Numbered from the stretch's first letter, positions 11,201 through 23,659 are shown. The stretch is DNA of 64,000 nt from Phoronis australis (GCA_002633005.1 NMRA01000134.1:224204-288203), one strand, 5' to 3'. Made by a program: numbers and translations. Notes: generated by a model from the sequence alone, not told the origin.

Positions 11201-12257
11201 AGTTGTGCTATTCTTTTTGAAGGCGTGTACGTTAACGCTCTGAAGGACTCGTCGCGTGGCTACAGCTCAACTGAAAAATCAAACGCATTTAATCATATTT
11301 GTGATTTTAAATCTCACACAGAAATCATGAAAAACGGTGAAAGTATAACACACAATCGACCCGTCAACTAATTCATGTTCGTATTATTCCAAAATTATTG
11401 ATATAATACCGTAACTTGAACGATTATTCAGGAAAATGCAGAGAAAAAAATGTGCGTTCACGATCGCATTTTTTGAGTTCACGATCGCCATGGACAATTA
11501 ACTGCTTCGTTCCCGAACGCCGTCTCACACAAGGACCTACTTGTATCGGTAGATATCTTGAATTTTTCCACAAATTCTAACTAACAACGGTGTCATCAGG
11601 GACGACTTAACTATAAACGTCACACGTCTTTACTGAAGAACCCAGGAATTGCTAATTTAAGTAGAAATTGAAGAAATTAAGAGACGCAAGGCATTTTACC
11701 GAAAGGCATTGGATTCTGCGATCTCTATTTCAAAAAAATAGCAAAAGCCAAGTATCATTTCAAATCTACAACAAAGGCTAAGCTCTGGCGCTTTTCGGTG
11801 TGTCGCATCGGTACCAAAGTAGCCTCTATTTTAAGAAGAAAATGACATTTAAACTCACCGGGTATTTCACTGTCGTCTGCCAGTTTTGGTGTAAGGTCGC
11901 GTTCTCGATCGCCTTCCAGGCGTTCTCGATCGCGGGTTGGCCGGGGTGAAAACTATGCGGGTATTAGCTGAGTTCAGAGAGAACGAAATAAATGTTTGAA
12001 AAACGAATTCAGGTGTTTTTTATAGTTGGGAATGTTTATGTTCTAGATTCCATAACCCAATAAATTGTCAACGTAAAGTTTAGTGCGGCTGTCTCAAGTT
12101 ATCTCGAACGCCCAGCGCGGCTAACTTCAGTTGCCTTTGCGTGAAACACGCTACGCAATGGAGATGAGAATCGGAGGTAAGCGGACATGAGCTAGTCGTC
12201 AATCAAAAGTTACTACAAGTATTTGCTTAATATTGACTTTGACTCATGATGAGTCTA

Positions 12258-12400
12258 AAGAACCCGTACAGTGGGGATCCTAGGGAAAAGATACTTCGTA
12301 CAGTAGCTGGTCGAGCGAAAATTAGTTCGTACACGTATCTTTATCGGTAAAAATAACTTGTAAACAAATCGCCAATTATTCGGGTTATCGGTAGCTCGTT
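12258..12400. repeat. Second AGTTCGTACA array
   Basis: Related to 7976-8200 in the same orientation (ACTTCGTACAGTAG, TTAGTTCGTACACG), followed in both places by a CGCCAATT..TT.GG.. segment. Confidence 0.6.
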
Positions 12401-12732
12401 GTTCCCTAGGCTCGATGTTCCAGGCTCGTAGCCACCTTCTAGTGATCTTTTTATTCTTCTCTCCGTACACTAGCGCCAGTTTTCATTCCCCGGCTCGCCA
12501 GCCGACAACGTAGATTTTTCAGACTCGATTCTATGGGAATAATTTTGTTCCGGCTGAAGCTGGCCAATGTAGAAACAAAATTATTCCGGGTGGCTATACA
12601 GGTAGATAAAAAACTGTATCAACACAGACATGCCTAGGCGGAGCGGTTTGCCCCAAGAAATTGTATCGTAATATCATTTCTTACTATTGCAGTCATTTAG
12701 TTTCTTATTACCGCAAACACTCACGTATAACA

Positions 12733-12970
12733 GCTTATTATTTAAAATGACTTATTCTTATTAAAATGACATAGGCAAAAAATTGAATTTCAGGCCTCAA
12801 AAGCGAGGCCTTCTACATTAACATAGGGAGCCACGCCGAAAGGCAGCCAGAGATTGCGGCTCCCGATATTAATATAAGGTCCCTTCCGGAAGGCAGCCAA
12901 TGAGCGAGGCCCACTATATTAATGGAGAAGGCGCCGCCGGAAGGTGACTGACGAGCGAGTCTTCACATGA
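12733..12970. repeat. GC-rich repeat block, inverted copy
   Basis: Reverse-complement relative of 6401-6710. It starts with the AT-rich tail (GACTTATTCTTATTAAAATG) and continues as GC-rich units with GATATTAATATAAG and similar palindromes at about 60-bp intervals. Confidence 0.75.
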
Positions 12971-13465
12971 AAAACTGCCACTAGGAGGTGCCACAGTAGC
13001 CAGATTAATCCGAAAACCATCGACAGGCTTTCTCTTCATAGTAAGAAAATACATGCATGACAATTTTTACAATCATCTTTAAGAGCGGTTTGGTTGATAG
13101 AGAGGCGGATGCCAAAAAAACAGTAAAAATGGTAATTAGGTGGCGCAAAATACCTCGACTCATTCCGAAAACAGGAATATAGCATCATCCTACTAACAGG
13201 TGCCTATATACCAAGTTTCACAAAAATCCGTAGACGACCTTTAAAGATACAGCGGTAAATGTGAAAAATAAATTGCCACTAGGGGGCACAACGGTAGTCA
13301 GATCCGTCCGAAATTCGTCCTCTTCTGTCGTCATCTTCATATGAACCCATCTGTCAAATTTGGTGAAAATACTTTGAGGGGTTCAGGAGATACAGCTGCG
13401 GACGCTGGACGCCCAGACAGAGATGAAGGCAATTTGCACCCACATATAGGTATGTGGGTGCATAG
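12971..13465. repeat. Short CTCF-like-box repeat block
   Basis: Three units of about 150 bp with boxes at 12978 (CCACTAGGAGGTGC), about 13133 (TAATTAGGTGGCGC) and 13276 (CCACTAGGGGGCAC). The last fits the CTCF core consensus CCASYAGRKGGCRS. The block ends with a hairpin (GCACCCACATA..TATGTGGGTGC). It is homologous to the array at 32.1-33.9 kb. Confidence 0.8.
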
Positions 13466-13789
13466 AAATGCGGCCTCTATGAGCATTTGAATCTGACTTC
13501 GAAAACAAAATAGCCAACACGTCCGCCATTTTGAATCTGATCATGATGAACGACCTTAGGCTTCCAGCACTTCGGGGACTAGAAGTTGTGGGTGAATCTT
13601 TTGCCAATTGGACAAATAGTGCAACCTGTATGTAGAGTGCAGACAAAAAAACTTGATGTCAGAGCAACATACTTGATGAAATTTCAATTGATGGCAGATA
13701 CAATAATTCGTCATGTACCGTAATTAGGCAAATTAACAATGGCAGGGGTTGACAACTGAATGGCTGCTTTCAAATTAATGGACAGCTAT

Positions 13790-14540
13790 ATAGTTATGAC
13801 TTTCTGTCCACTAAATCCAAGTTGCTTTCTTGGTCTCATTTATAGACACCGTATTAGCCCTAGTAAGCGCCTAGGGCACTTAGAAAAATTCGTTTCAGGA
13901 GAGCGGGTGCGCTTATTGGAGCCTAAGGCTGTTAAAACACAGTGTCCGAAACAGGTGAGATCCGAAGCTAGGTTTCATCAAATTTATGCCCTGCAACATG
14001 TCTGTAGCCTACGACAGATCGACTTTCCAAAAATTGTGGTACACTGCTATCAAACTTCGTCATTAAATTACGATCCTTTATCAGTAAATTGTGGGGAAAT
14101 CCCAGGGCGAAAACTTGCCGAATGATGGCAAGATTCACTTCCGTTGACAAGTACACTGTCTGTTCTGAAAAGCCAGACCATAGTAGGACACATACCTCGT
14201 GAGATCAGCAAAAATTTTAAATTAATTCTTTTTGAAGCACTGCAGAAGTTTGAAGTGTATATTCACGGCTAAATACCGACACAGCGGCGAGGCTTGTGGT
14301 CTAGAAATTTGGCGCGCACGATGATTGTTTTCAGGACTGTCGGATATTATTGATAAATTGAAGATGTTTCTGCAGAATTTAAGAAATCTAGGTAAGGCAC
14401 ACGTCCATGGGCTGGGCGCTTTTAACGAAGTCTGAAAACACTTATTGGGAAATTTTGGGCGTTTATTAGGGCAAATACGGTAGTTGTGAATTTTTGTCCA
14501 CCAAATCTGAGTTGCTTTCTTGGTCTCATTTATACTTTAG
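13790..14540. repeat. Diverged direct repeat flanking a MITE
   Basis: The segment around TTGCTTTCTTGGTCTCATTT (just before 13848) recurs immediately after the MITE (from 14482), with about 15 percent visible differences over some 55-70 bp. Confidence 0.7.
13848..14481. mobile_element. 634-bp MITE with ACCGTATT ends
   Basis: Left end ACCGTATTAGCCCTAGTAAG; right end, complemented, ACCGTATTTGCCCTAATAAA: about 24 bp of inverted repeat with few mismatches. A 121-residue open frame (13760-14125) crosses its left boundary and has no recognisable domain. No transposase is present. Confidence 0.7.
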
Positions 14541-15207
14541 ACAGTTCCAATATGAAAAGACCTCTATTGCAGGGATAAAAGTTAACATTGTCCATGACCC
14601 TGTTGCCTCTGTCTTTTGTTCAGAGTCCTTCTAGTCAACAGAGCAGTGTTGGGACTGGGATATGATCTGTCCTATTATCAAGTTGGTCAGGTATCCATTG
14701 TCAGCTATGGCAGCTGTTATACCAATCATCTACAATATTTCCAAAGAGATAACCAAAGGCATTCATTGAATGAATTGTTCCCACAGTGGTTAAGGTCTTA
14801 GTTATGTTTGGGCAAAGATCAAACAAAAGGCCTGGTTGTTTGTTCCTGTAAATGATACAGTGGGTAGATTAAATTCCAGGATTTAACTGGAATTAAATGT
14901 GACCAGGTGATTTTTTTTAGTTTCAGTTGCATAACCAAAGCAAATGGTGCAAAAAGTGATGGTGTGTGCGTGTGCGCGTCTGTGTGAAGGTGTTAATTTG
15001 TACAATTTGGTAATTAGGACTAGCTAGGCTTCTGAGGAAGGGAAAGCGCAAACGTTATTTGAAGATAGAAAACCTATTTTGGAAATTCATTGTTTTGTCA
15101 TAAATTCAATACTGCTGAATTTTAAAGTGCATTGAACTCACACAACCTGACTCACAAATATGTGGGCTTATTTTTGACTCACGAGTGGCTATTCACATAC
15201 AGTATGC
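14541..15207. other. No gene seen
   Basis: AT-rich DNA with a short GT-rich stretch near 14963-14985. Confidence 0.4.
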
Positions 15208-15419
15208 AGTGGTGGGTCTTGGATGTAGGAGAAAGAGGCCGAGTGAAACCACACATATCTAAAGGCAAAGGTCCACGTGCATTCAAAGCGGTCTCTGAAG
15301 GGGGCCCATGCACAATTATAAAGGAATAGGAGTGTAATGCCCAAAAGCTGGCGGCGCCTTTTAGTTGCCCATGTGGTGTGTCCACGGGGGCCTTCGCCAC
15401 CCCCTTTATCCGCCTATGG
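15208..15419. mobile_element. Possible short inverted-end repeat (CAGTGGTGGGTC..TCCGCCTATGG)
   Basis: The ends resemble the GGATCC-type short elements seen at 38.8 and 56.1 kb (CAG..GGATC start and ..GGATCCGCCTATG end), but more diverged. Confidence 0.35.
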
Positions 15420-15549
15420 TACGTGTGACACCGTAGCTGTTTTTTTATCTTGAATTAATAAAAATTCCATTACTCGGCGAGCAGATGCCTGGTGATCACG
15501 CGTGCCAAAATAGTCAGCAACAAATGCTGTCAGCGTAGCGCATTGATGC

Positions 15550-15775
15550 TGTAAAGTATCATATCGAGACTACGCCCCACTTTCCGTCACGGTGGGTAGA
15601 CGCTACGTCAAAGTGAAAAACGGTGGTTGCTGCGGTAAAATGTAAAAAGGTTGTTGGCTTCAACTACGAGCGCTTATGCTCCACTCTACCGTAACTTACA
15701 GTGGGTAGGCGCTACATTGAAAGGCAAAAAGGTGGTTACCTGCGCCTACGTGCGCCTACGCCCCACTAAAGCAAA
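15550..15775. repeat. GCGCCTACG repeat, copy 1
   Basis: Two diverged units ending TGCGCCTACGTGCGCCTACG then CCCCACTA. The block GTAACTTACAGTGGGTAGGC through CCCCACTA recurs at 63286-63371 in the same orientation. Confidence 0.75.
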
Positions 15776-18628
15776 CCAGAAGAAATTTGGTTAGGAATGA
15801 AGCAGTCGCTATTTTAAGTACTGCCACATTGAACGTTCATGTTGAAAATTGTGTGTACTTTGCCAATTGGTTGTGTTATGTATTTTGTGGCTTGACGTGT
15901 AATAATTGCATGCAAGGTGATTTCAATATTGCTTTCGGCTGGGTTTCACTGTTTACCTCACGGGTTGTTCTTTTTTATGCCTTTTTCACTTGTATCTGGT
16001 TGACCTTGAAATTCGGTTGACAAAATTTTATGTCTAAGTGTTATACTTTATGATTGTTATACGAATCCAAGGGGGGGGCATGTGTATATGATTGCTTCGC
16101 GTGTCTGTGCTGAAGCACCAGCAATTCTACCTAACACAAACAAAATGTTTGAATGGACACTTCGTTAAAAGTTTTTCAAATTGAACATGGTGTTGTATTG
16201 AACGTAACGCGAATGTGGAGAAAACTTTCACGTCTTGTCTTCAAAACAGGTTGCAATATCCATTATCTTGTGTACGGTTACCGCTCACCTTAAACCTTCA
16301 TGTGTTATCCAACCAATGTGAACTTGTATAACAGTCGCAAAACAGGTTAATTTATTTCATCCCAGTGCGAATGTGAGGACAGCACGACAACCTCTTAAGC
16401 AACTGAATTATAGCCTAAAAATAGCAGCAAACCACCGTAAAACTGGATTGGCTGATGTATGCTCAGCATGGACGTCAGTTAAAAATTGGCCACTTGTTTG
16501 GCTATTTTGACGACCCGCCATCGACTCATTGGCAACCCGTAGTCGGACAAAATATATGATCTGTGGTGTACGTATACACGAATTGACTTTGCGAATAGAA
16601 TTGTTCACTTGTTACGACCGCCAGACTTAGTTTATTTTACAACAAAAATTGTTCGCTCATTATTATGAGCATAATTACGACCTAGACTGAGTTAAAAAAT
16701 CAGTCAGTTTTTGATACTTTAAACCTTTTGTATTCATGTGCTTTCTTGTACCTAACCCTTCATAACATGCGCAAAATGCGAGTGTCTAAAAACACGAGCG
16801 CAAAATTACAAACAAAAATTACGAGTGAAAATTTTAAGCGCAAAAGTACTAGCGTTTAACGTTTCAAAACTCACATGACCTGAAAACCAATTTCTAAGTG
16901 CATATAATGATTATGGTAGCAAAACACCATGGAAATCTCAGTCATACTTCCAAGTATAAATATGGGCTCACAGATAGATCAAAAGCTTGATTGTAAAAGT
17001 TGCCCCTAGTGTTATACTCATCCAAGTGTGTTACAGGCACAGCCAGGCATTGATCAAACATAACCTAGCAGGTTAAGCATTTCAACATAAGTAACAAATG
17101 GTGGTTATAACAATGGAATGACCCATTCTTGGTTGAAATTGTCTTGTTGTGTCACCTCAGATTTGTTTACAATAGCGTAAGAGAATATTAAAAGAACTAA
17201 ACCTCCCTTTGACTCGAGGCAATACTGGAATTATTTTACAAATTCTGTTGAGCTTCAAGAGTAGATCACAAGAATTTGTGACATGGTTTAAATAATAACA
17301 TTGTTGAAATCATGTTTTAAATCAGCAAGGGTGTTGAAGAGTAGGTTCCATTGAAAATTGAAATAAAGTGCAATAGAGGTATACTTAAAACGATTGAGAG
17401 AAAAATCTTAAAACAAGGAGCAATAAATTCAGAGCTTTCTATGGTTAGGTATGTATTTGTGGTTTATTTTTGAAATTTTACAAAAATTAACAATTTTTAG
17501 GGATGTTGTTGCACCTAGATATGATTTTCCAACAATTTGCATAAAGCAAAAATGAAGTGATAACTAAAAAAATGTTAACAACATTTTTAAGAGCTCATCT
17601 TGCATTTATATCAAGCAAAGTTTGGTCTTGTGAATGCCGGGATACCACTTTGTCCTAGGGATGTACCCTTCTTTGTAGCTAAATTTCAATGAAACTAATA
17701 TTGTCATGTCACCCAAAGAATAAAAGGTGTCAAGTCATTAAGCCAAACACCAAATTCTATTGCCTTATTTCAGACACTTTATACTTTTACTTGGTTAAAG
17801 TCATGTCCTGAACAAATCCACTACATCAAGGACACTGTATGTATCCACCTTCACTCTTATCAGGCTTCTATTGTGAGTCAGCACCTATGGACCTACTTTT
17901 GGCTGAATAGATGACCAGGCCATAAAATGATAATTAGCCAAGACCAGGTAAATAAAACTGTATGGTAGAGTTACGGTAATACCTTCAGGGCAATTTTGAG
18001 AGGGTGGGCATCAGCTAGTCTTTGGCCTTAAGCATTTCAATAAGTCAAGGTATACTGACCTCTGATTTTCTGAATTAAGCAAACATTAAAGTTCAAATTG
18101 CAAAATTGTTATTTCCACTATCTTCATAGGTTATAAAAACAAGCAAAAAATTAGCAACAATCTGTATGAGCAACAAAAAATATCTCGCAGCATCACCAAG
18201 CCTTGGTGCAAAGTTGTATACTAAGAATACAGCTTTACAGCGATGCAGGTAAAAAATAACCAAAAATGTTACAAAAAATTAGTCACTAAAAACGACACTC
18301 TTACTGGAGTAAACTTAATTATTTACCGCAGTGTTGGAAAAATTGGTGTTGTTCTTCCATTATTCTGCAGCTAAAATTGTGATGCGATCTTTTGCTTGGC
18401 TTTCGGCGCCATAAAATATTGCATCACCTATTGGCCAGTTTCTTTATTCACCGATTCCTCAATCTACTGTTCTTCCACTAGGTTGAGTACACGTCACAAC
18501 AAATTATCGGAACTGGTGTTATTTCGTTACAAGTTTTCAGTATTTTAATACCAGGAAACTGAATTTTAGAACAGAATTTGCTGCTGCGAAGCTGTAATCA
18601 TATCCTGAGAGATGTAGCAAATTAATAA
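15776..18628. other. Long AT-rich stretch without a gene
   Basis: Only short frames on both strands, none with domain, promoter and splice support together. I see no named repeat. Confidence 0.4.
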
Positions 18629-18754
18629 ATGGCGCGTGCGCGTGTCACAAGCGAAACGATGACGGACTTTTCTTTGTTACAAAAAGTCAAAGAATTATGC
18701 AACAAAATGATGTTTATTAGATTTTTTTTTACTTTAAAGGCTGCAAAGGGCAAG
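18629..18754 (+). CDS. Possible first coding exon, unidentified
   Basis: An ATG with A at -3 and G at +4 opens a 42-codon frame that ends exactly at a strong donor, GGCAAG|GTGAGT. The start is locally CpG-rich (GCGCGTGCGCGTG), unlike the AT-rich surroundings, as promoters often are. The peptide begins MARARVTSETMTDFSLLQ and ends in a basic AAKGK, with no known domain. Following exons were not found. Confidence 0.35.
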
Positions 18755-19018
18755 GTGAGTGTCGGCTATTTCCTAGATTTTGCATGCACAGGCCGACGGT
18801 CGTTAGTTGCACCACGGGGTAGTACAACATAGTCCTACCCTCTACATGTTAATAATATTTCACGAGATGACAAGCAGAACTACCGGAGCTGTGTGAAATT
18901 TCGGGGTCTAACAGAGATACACAGTGGTACCTAAGGCACCCAGATAGCTATATGAAGACTAGTGTCAAAATCCAAATTCATTTTATCGTGTTCCTGCAGG
19001 GCTCGATGTTATGAAAAT

Positions 19019-19102
19019 TGCCAGGTCGCATTTTGCAACCCAGCCAAAATCCCAGGTCGCATTTTCAAAATCCAGCACCCATTCATAAATGCCAGGTCGC
19101 AA
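19019..19102. repeat. Triple CCAGGTCGCA repeat
   Basis: GCCAGGTCGCATTTT-like segments occur three times at about 30-40-bp spacing. Confidence 0.7.
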
Positions 19103-19677
19103 AATTTTACCGTCATTTTACGTGCCAAAATTGATTTTAAGATCACCGAGAAAATGTTTAGGTTATGCTCAAAGTCTAAATAACACACCGAGTAGGTCTA
19201 CATTTATACTATCCTAACTTGGGTCCTAAATTTTTGTGCCGAATAAACGTAATCGTGAGTGTTGCTCTGTTGCAAAATCATTCTCTGGGGCTGATTTGAA
19301 AAATTAAAAGTTTTACGAATTATTTTTTTTCATTCATCTTTTCAAATATTGCATCAAAAACTACACAAAATGCTCTCCATAAAAAGTATGGTCATCTAGG
19401 CTAGCTTGTAATCAGCTAATCCTATTCGCATGAGCGAAGCCAATTATCCTCAAAAGTGACTGGATGAATAGAGCAGCTAGCAGGGATCCTTTGATCCTCA
19501 ACCCAGCCAGTGCAACACATTCAAGGTGGATAAATACCCTCTAGTTCAATCTGTTGAACCAGGGGCCCATTGTTTTCCCTGATCAGTAGGGTTTGACAAC
19601 CTCATTCAGTGGGATTGTTCATGACCTTGTTTTAAGATATTTGGTTACATTGGAGAGTTTCTCTCATACTGTTGAGA

Positions 19678-19765
19678 ACAGTGGTGGATTTAGGGGGGGG
19701 GGACATGTGCCCCCCTGAAATTCTCCCACATTTCATTTGGCAGTTCGGGTGCGAATTGCTGACTA
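19678..19765. mobile_element. Left part of a GGAT-type short element
   Basis: CAGTGGTGGATTTAGGGGGG through ATTCTCCCACATTTCATTTG matches the left part of the element at 38819-38977. Confidence 0.6.
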
Positions 19766-20089
19766 GCACATGCAGCGGAAGATCTTTTTGTAGGGTACTG
19801 ATTACATAACATTTACATTTCAATGTGACATTGGGAAGAATGAAATACGAAACCAATGTGACACTTGGGTGAAGCATATCATCCAAAAGTTTGTGGTGAC
19901 CTGAGAGCTAAAAAGAAATATTGTGTGTAGTATGCCATTATACCTTAGTTTCCTTAAACTGATTAAATCGTTGAATTTCCAATTTAATTCCCCCTAGCTT
20001 TGCGGGACTTTTTGACAATCACCATTCCGGTTATGTTACGTTTGCTCAAATTCCCTGCAATTTCTGTCACGATTCAACAGACTATTTCT

Positions 20090-20580
20090 AATGAAGCTTT
20101 AGTAATACAATTATAGCAGTGTAAATAACGCTCAACATACAATCAGGTCTCAATCGTAACATCTGGAACAGGACTGTTAATTATATGACAGTTCCGAGTC
20201 AGTTTTCATTTGATAAGTACTTTATCGTCTGCAACTCTTGCACCGATTCATCGGTAACTACAATATCAAATATTGTTGTTATTTAACAATTTTCAGGATA
20301 TGTTACAAGTTCAATGAAAAGTTACCCTTGTTTTCACCTTTGTTATTTCTTTTCAAGAAATAAATCGTCACATTTAAAACTGTTTCTTTTACTAGAGAAA
20401 ACTTGCAGCCTAACACGCAAGTACATACACATATAGGATGTGATCCGCCACGTGAACAGTCTGAGTGAACTATTCGGTCTCGGTCGATACGCGTAATAAT
20501 GTCTCGAAGGATATTACTTCATGTACGCCACTCTCGGTACGGTTTGTGTATTTAGTTAAAGTAAATAACAAATAAACATC
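20090..20580. repeat. Dispersed AT-rich repeat family, copy B
   Basis: Direct repeat of the following copy, starting AGTAATACAATTATAGCAGT and running through CACATTTAAAACTGTTTC to GTACGCCACTCTCGGTACG. Confidence 0.75.
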
Positions 20581-20934
20581 ATGACATCAAATAGTTGCGT
20601 GAAGATTTTGCATTTCAGGTTAATTAGCTGTTTACAGCCACTTGATTCAAATATTTTTATTTTTATTTTTCTTTAGTTGTAAACATTCCAACACCAAAGA
20701 CGCCACTATGAGTTACACTTACGAAATCATCACAAACGGTTAGTGAATCCAAATTGAAGGCGCGTTCCTTGTGCGTACTCAAAATAAATAACTGAATAAA
20801 CGGTCCTTGCGTCATACTAGCCCCCAACCAAGTCTTTATTCGCCCAACTGCTAAGAAACCTGTTTCAGAAGGAACGCGTATAGCGAGTAAACAACAACGA
20901 GGTTACACAACGTCAAGGTAATAACAGGGTTTAT

Positions 20935-21620
20935 CCCACACGTGTTGAATCAGTCGAGGGAAATACGGCCATGTAATAATGTTTTCCGTATTCACCTCCC
21001 GCACTACTTCAACAGTGACCTCTGACATGAGAAGTTCAAAAGGTAGGTCACTATCGACTCTACGTCGTCAGGCGGTTCGATCATCAAATTTTCCGAAAAT
21101 TGTTCATAGTAATACAATTACAGCAGTGTAAATAACACTCAACATGCAATCATGTCCCAATCGTAATATATGGAACAGGACTGTTAATTATACGACAGTT
21201 CTGTCTCAGTTTTCAATTGCTAAATATTGTATCGTCTGCAACTCAGCTAGGCGCCGATTCCTCGGTGACTACAATAACAAATGTTGTTATTTAACTATTT
21301 TCAGATGTTACAAGTTCAATGCACAGTTACCGTTGCTTTCATCTTTGTTATCTCTTTTCAAGTAATAAATCGTTACATTTAAAACTGTTTCTTTTACTAG
21401 AAAAAGCTTGCGACCTAACGCGCAAGTATATACATATAGGATGTGATCAGCCTAAGTGAAGTAATTAAAAATCTGCCGAAAAATGAAAGAAACTTAGGAA
21501 TTCGAAGCGTATGGGATAAATACAAAACATACCTCGATTGGCGTCCATGAAGTAGTATCCCACTCGGGATATTACTTCATGTACGCCACTCTCGGCACGT
21601 TTTGTGTATTTATCATCGAT
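20935..21620. repeat. Dispersed AT-rich repeat family, copy C (most complete)
   Basis: Runs from GTTTATCCCACACGTGTTGA to GCACGTTTTGTGTATTTATC. The right part contains an inverted pair, GGATAAATACAAAAC and GTTTTGTGTATTTATC, which may mark the end of the element. It lies in direct orientation with copy B, about 1 kb away. Confidence 0.75.
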
Positions 21621-22475
21621 TTTTCACTTGAGCTAAGAGATATCACTGCAACAAGAATGTCGTAAAAACCCGATTACGTCATTGTTTCCATTTTGGTATA
21701 TGTCAGATTAAATTCACAATGAATGTCGACTTTAGACAAATAGCTGTAACCTTAAAACGCTCGACCGATCACGGAAATAATTAAAAGTGTAATTGGGTCA
21801 TTACGCGGAGCTAAATCATCAGAAACTAAAGAGACACGACGGAAGAAAGCGGTTGATGAAAAACCTCTAAAAGCGTATCTTTGACTTAATTTCGATTTCT
21901 ATGAATGGCTAAATCTGATTTAAGATGTTAAAGGAGGCATTTATCAAAAAATGGACATCTTTGTTTTGAGATTCACGCTTACGTTAATGTAAACACTAAC
22001 CGACTCAAAACTGTCGTCAAGAAATAAAAACCTATCGCAACGTTTTGGCTAATTTTTATCGTAACTATTTCTTCCGCGCATGAAGAATTCTACCTCTAAC
22101 TTTTCACGAGGAATTTAGTTTCAGAAGCCAAACACATTAAAACATTACCAGTTTCTGTTCTTGACATTTCAATTCATTTCACCCAGCATTTTAGTGCCCT
22201 GCATACATCGCTAATGCGATAATTGCTCTGTAGCAGACGATAGGAGCTTCGATCAACTGTTGAGATATCAAGGGCGGACAGCGACACTGTCCAACTGCAA
22301 CAACCACTGAACGGCCCGGTTTCCTAATGAGCAACCGTGCGGGCTGAATAAGCACAGAAAGGTTCAGCATGTTGAATTACTAATATTATACCACATTATC
22401 AGCTTCACATGGCCAATACAACCGTTAAATCACCAGTTTAGTTATTCAACACGAGTTCGAATAACATTTTGGCGG
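21621..22475. other. No gene seen
   Basis: AT-rich DNA without supported exons. Confidence 0.4.
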
Positions 22476-22625
22476 GAACCCGAGGTAGGTTTCGAACTCG
22501 CTTCGCTAGAGTTCCGAGCCGTCAGCAGCTGACGTCATCGTACGTGAAAATAAAATACTTTTAAGTATTCTATTTATTGCGCGTTCTCATTTAAAAATGA
22601 GGACACACAATAATCACATGCTGAA
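22476..22625. repeat. tRNA-like B-box segment and adjoining repeat
   Basis: On the minus strand, CGAGTTCGAAACC near 22490 resembles a pol III B box, but no full cloverleaf can be drawn. The adjoining part (GTGAAAATA..ATACTT..AAGTATTCTATTT..GCGCGTTCTCATTTAA) is a reverse-complement relative of 50895-50965. Confidence 0.4.
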
Positions 22626-23109
22626 CAAACGGCACGGTACGGTACCGACATTTGTTCGCTGTGAAAAATAAGACGCACGATTTCAATAAAAACGGCATTT
22701 TTAATTCAGTAAAATTTGTCATTTTCTCTCACTTCTGAATCATCAATCAGTTTTAATGCGGGTAACATGTCGTCGGTATCCATTAACTTGGGCATTATAC
22801 TCAGTAACCAGTGGTAACCTACTTTAGCACACGATATTTTCACGGTGGAAGCTTAGCACGATAAGATGTGTAGTAAGCCAGAGTAGTTGCTTAAGACTTA
22901 TCTTATATATTCACTTTATTTCTATTTTGTTGAAATCAGTTTTCGATTGGTTTTGCGCAAATGCCTTTTATTTATTTTAACAAGAATAACTCGGCGTTTC
23001 TTAAAAGGCTACGACCTCCGACCCCGGGCATATGACATAGAAAGTAGTTACAAAGCCGAGGCGAGTCGAGAAAGGTAGATCGATTCATTACAATGTTTAT
23101 CGTTCAGTA

Positions 23110-23250
23110 TGTGGTATAAATAGATTATAACATGTTCTCAATCGTTATCCCCCTTATCTAAAGCCCTTGTGGATACGTAATTCTTCAAAGTCCACTCGGG
23201 CTCTAGATTACGGGGGATAACGACTTCGCCATGCTATAATCTATATCTAC
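23110..23250. repeat. 130-bp fold-back element
   Basis: Inverted arms: ATAGATTATAACATG and CGTTATCCCCCTTATCTA on the left, TAGATTACGGGGGATAACG and CATGCTATAATCTAT on the right. Stem-forming short repeat. Confidence 0.75.
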
Positions 23251-23659
23251 GAGTTGATTAAGAAAACTGCGCGTTTAATAAGCACACTTCGGCGCGCAGA
23301 AATGTGCTCGTTTAAAGAGTTCCCACCATGACCCGGTGTCTCAAAAAGGAATTTTATTATTACATCTTAACAAATTTGATAGCCTTTAATACACCTGTTG
23401 CTACGAAACAATCTAAAAATTTTAAAAATATATTTTTCTGTTATCGAGTTTGTACTCAATGGGTGGAAGACCGCTTCAGCCGTTGTTGTTTTACCAGTGC
23501 GATACTGAGGAGTTGTGAAGAAAGTCCGCGTGGAGCCGTCTTTTTCAGACATGAAAAGGTGCGTTTGTGGAAACGTGGTAACAACAACTTGACTGTGAAC
23601 GTCTTAATGTTCAAATTTCCTAAATACTAAAAGTTGCACAAAAATGGCATCGGTTTGTC

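Larger units (their letters stand above)
8615..11948. mobile_element. 3.3 kb DNA transposon with mirrored subterminal repeats
   Basis: The ends are inverted repeats of about 49 bp beginning CACCCCGGCCAACCCGCGAT, flanked by AAAAC on both sides (8610-8614, 11949-11953). Copies or variants of GCGATCGAGAACG occur in mirror arrangement: near 8628, 8650, 9026, 9045 and 9079 on the left, and near 11457, 11479, 11899 and 11926 on the right. Such repeats usually bind the transposase. A 5-bp duplication and a CAC start are features of Transib and RAG-related elements, but the rest of the end does not match their CACWRTG heptamer, so the superfamily is open. Inside are two decayed C2H2-like finger segments and no recognisable catalytic domain. 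True length is probably about 326 bp less, because of an assembly duplication. Confidence 0.7.

Noticed and set aside
11090-11371. 93-residue plus-strand frame
   Set aside because: It is antisense to the minus-strand finger segment within the transposon.
8615-11948. Assignment of the transposon to ProtoRAG/RAG-like elements
   Set aside because: The 5-bp duplication fits, but the ends lack the CACWRTG heptamer and nonamer-like signals, and no RAG1- or RAG2-like coding is visible.
13760-14125. 121-residue plus-strand frame
   Set aside because: It crosses the left end of the MITE at 13848, so the two halves have different origins.
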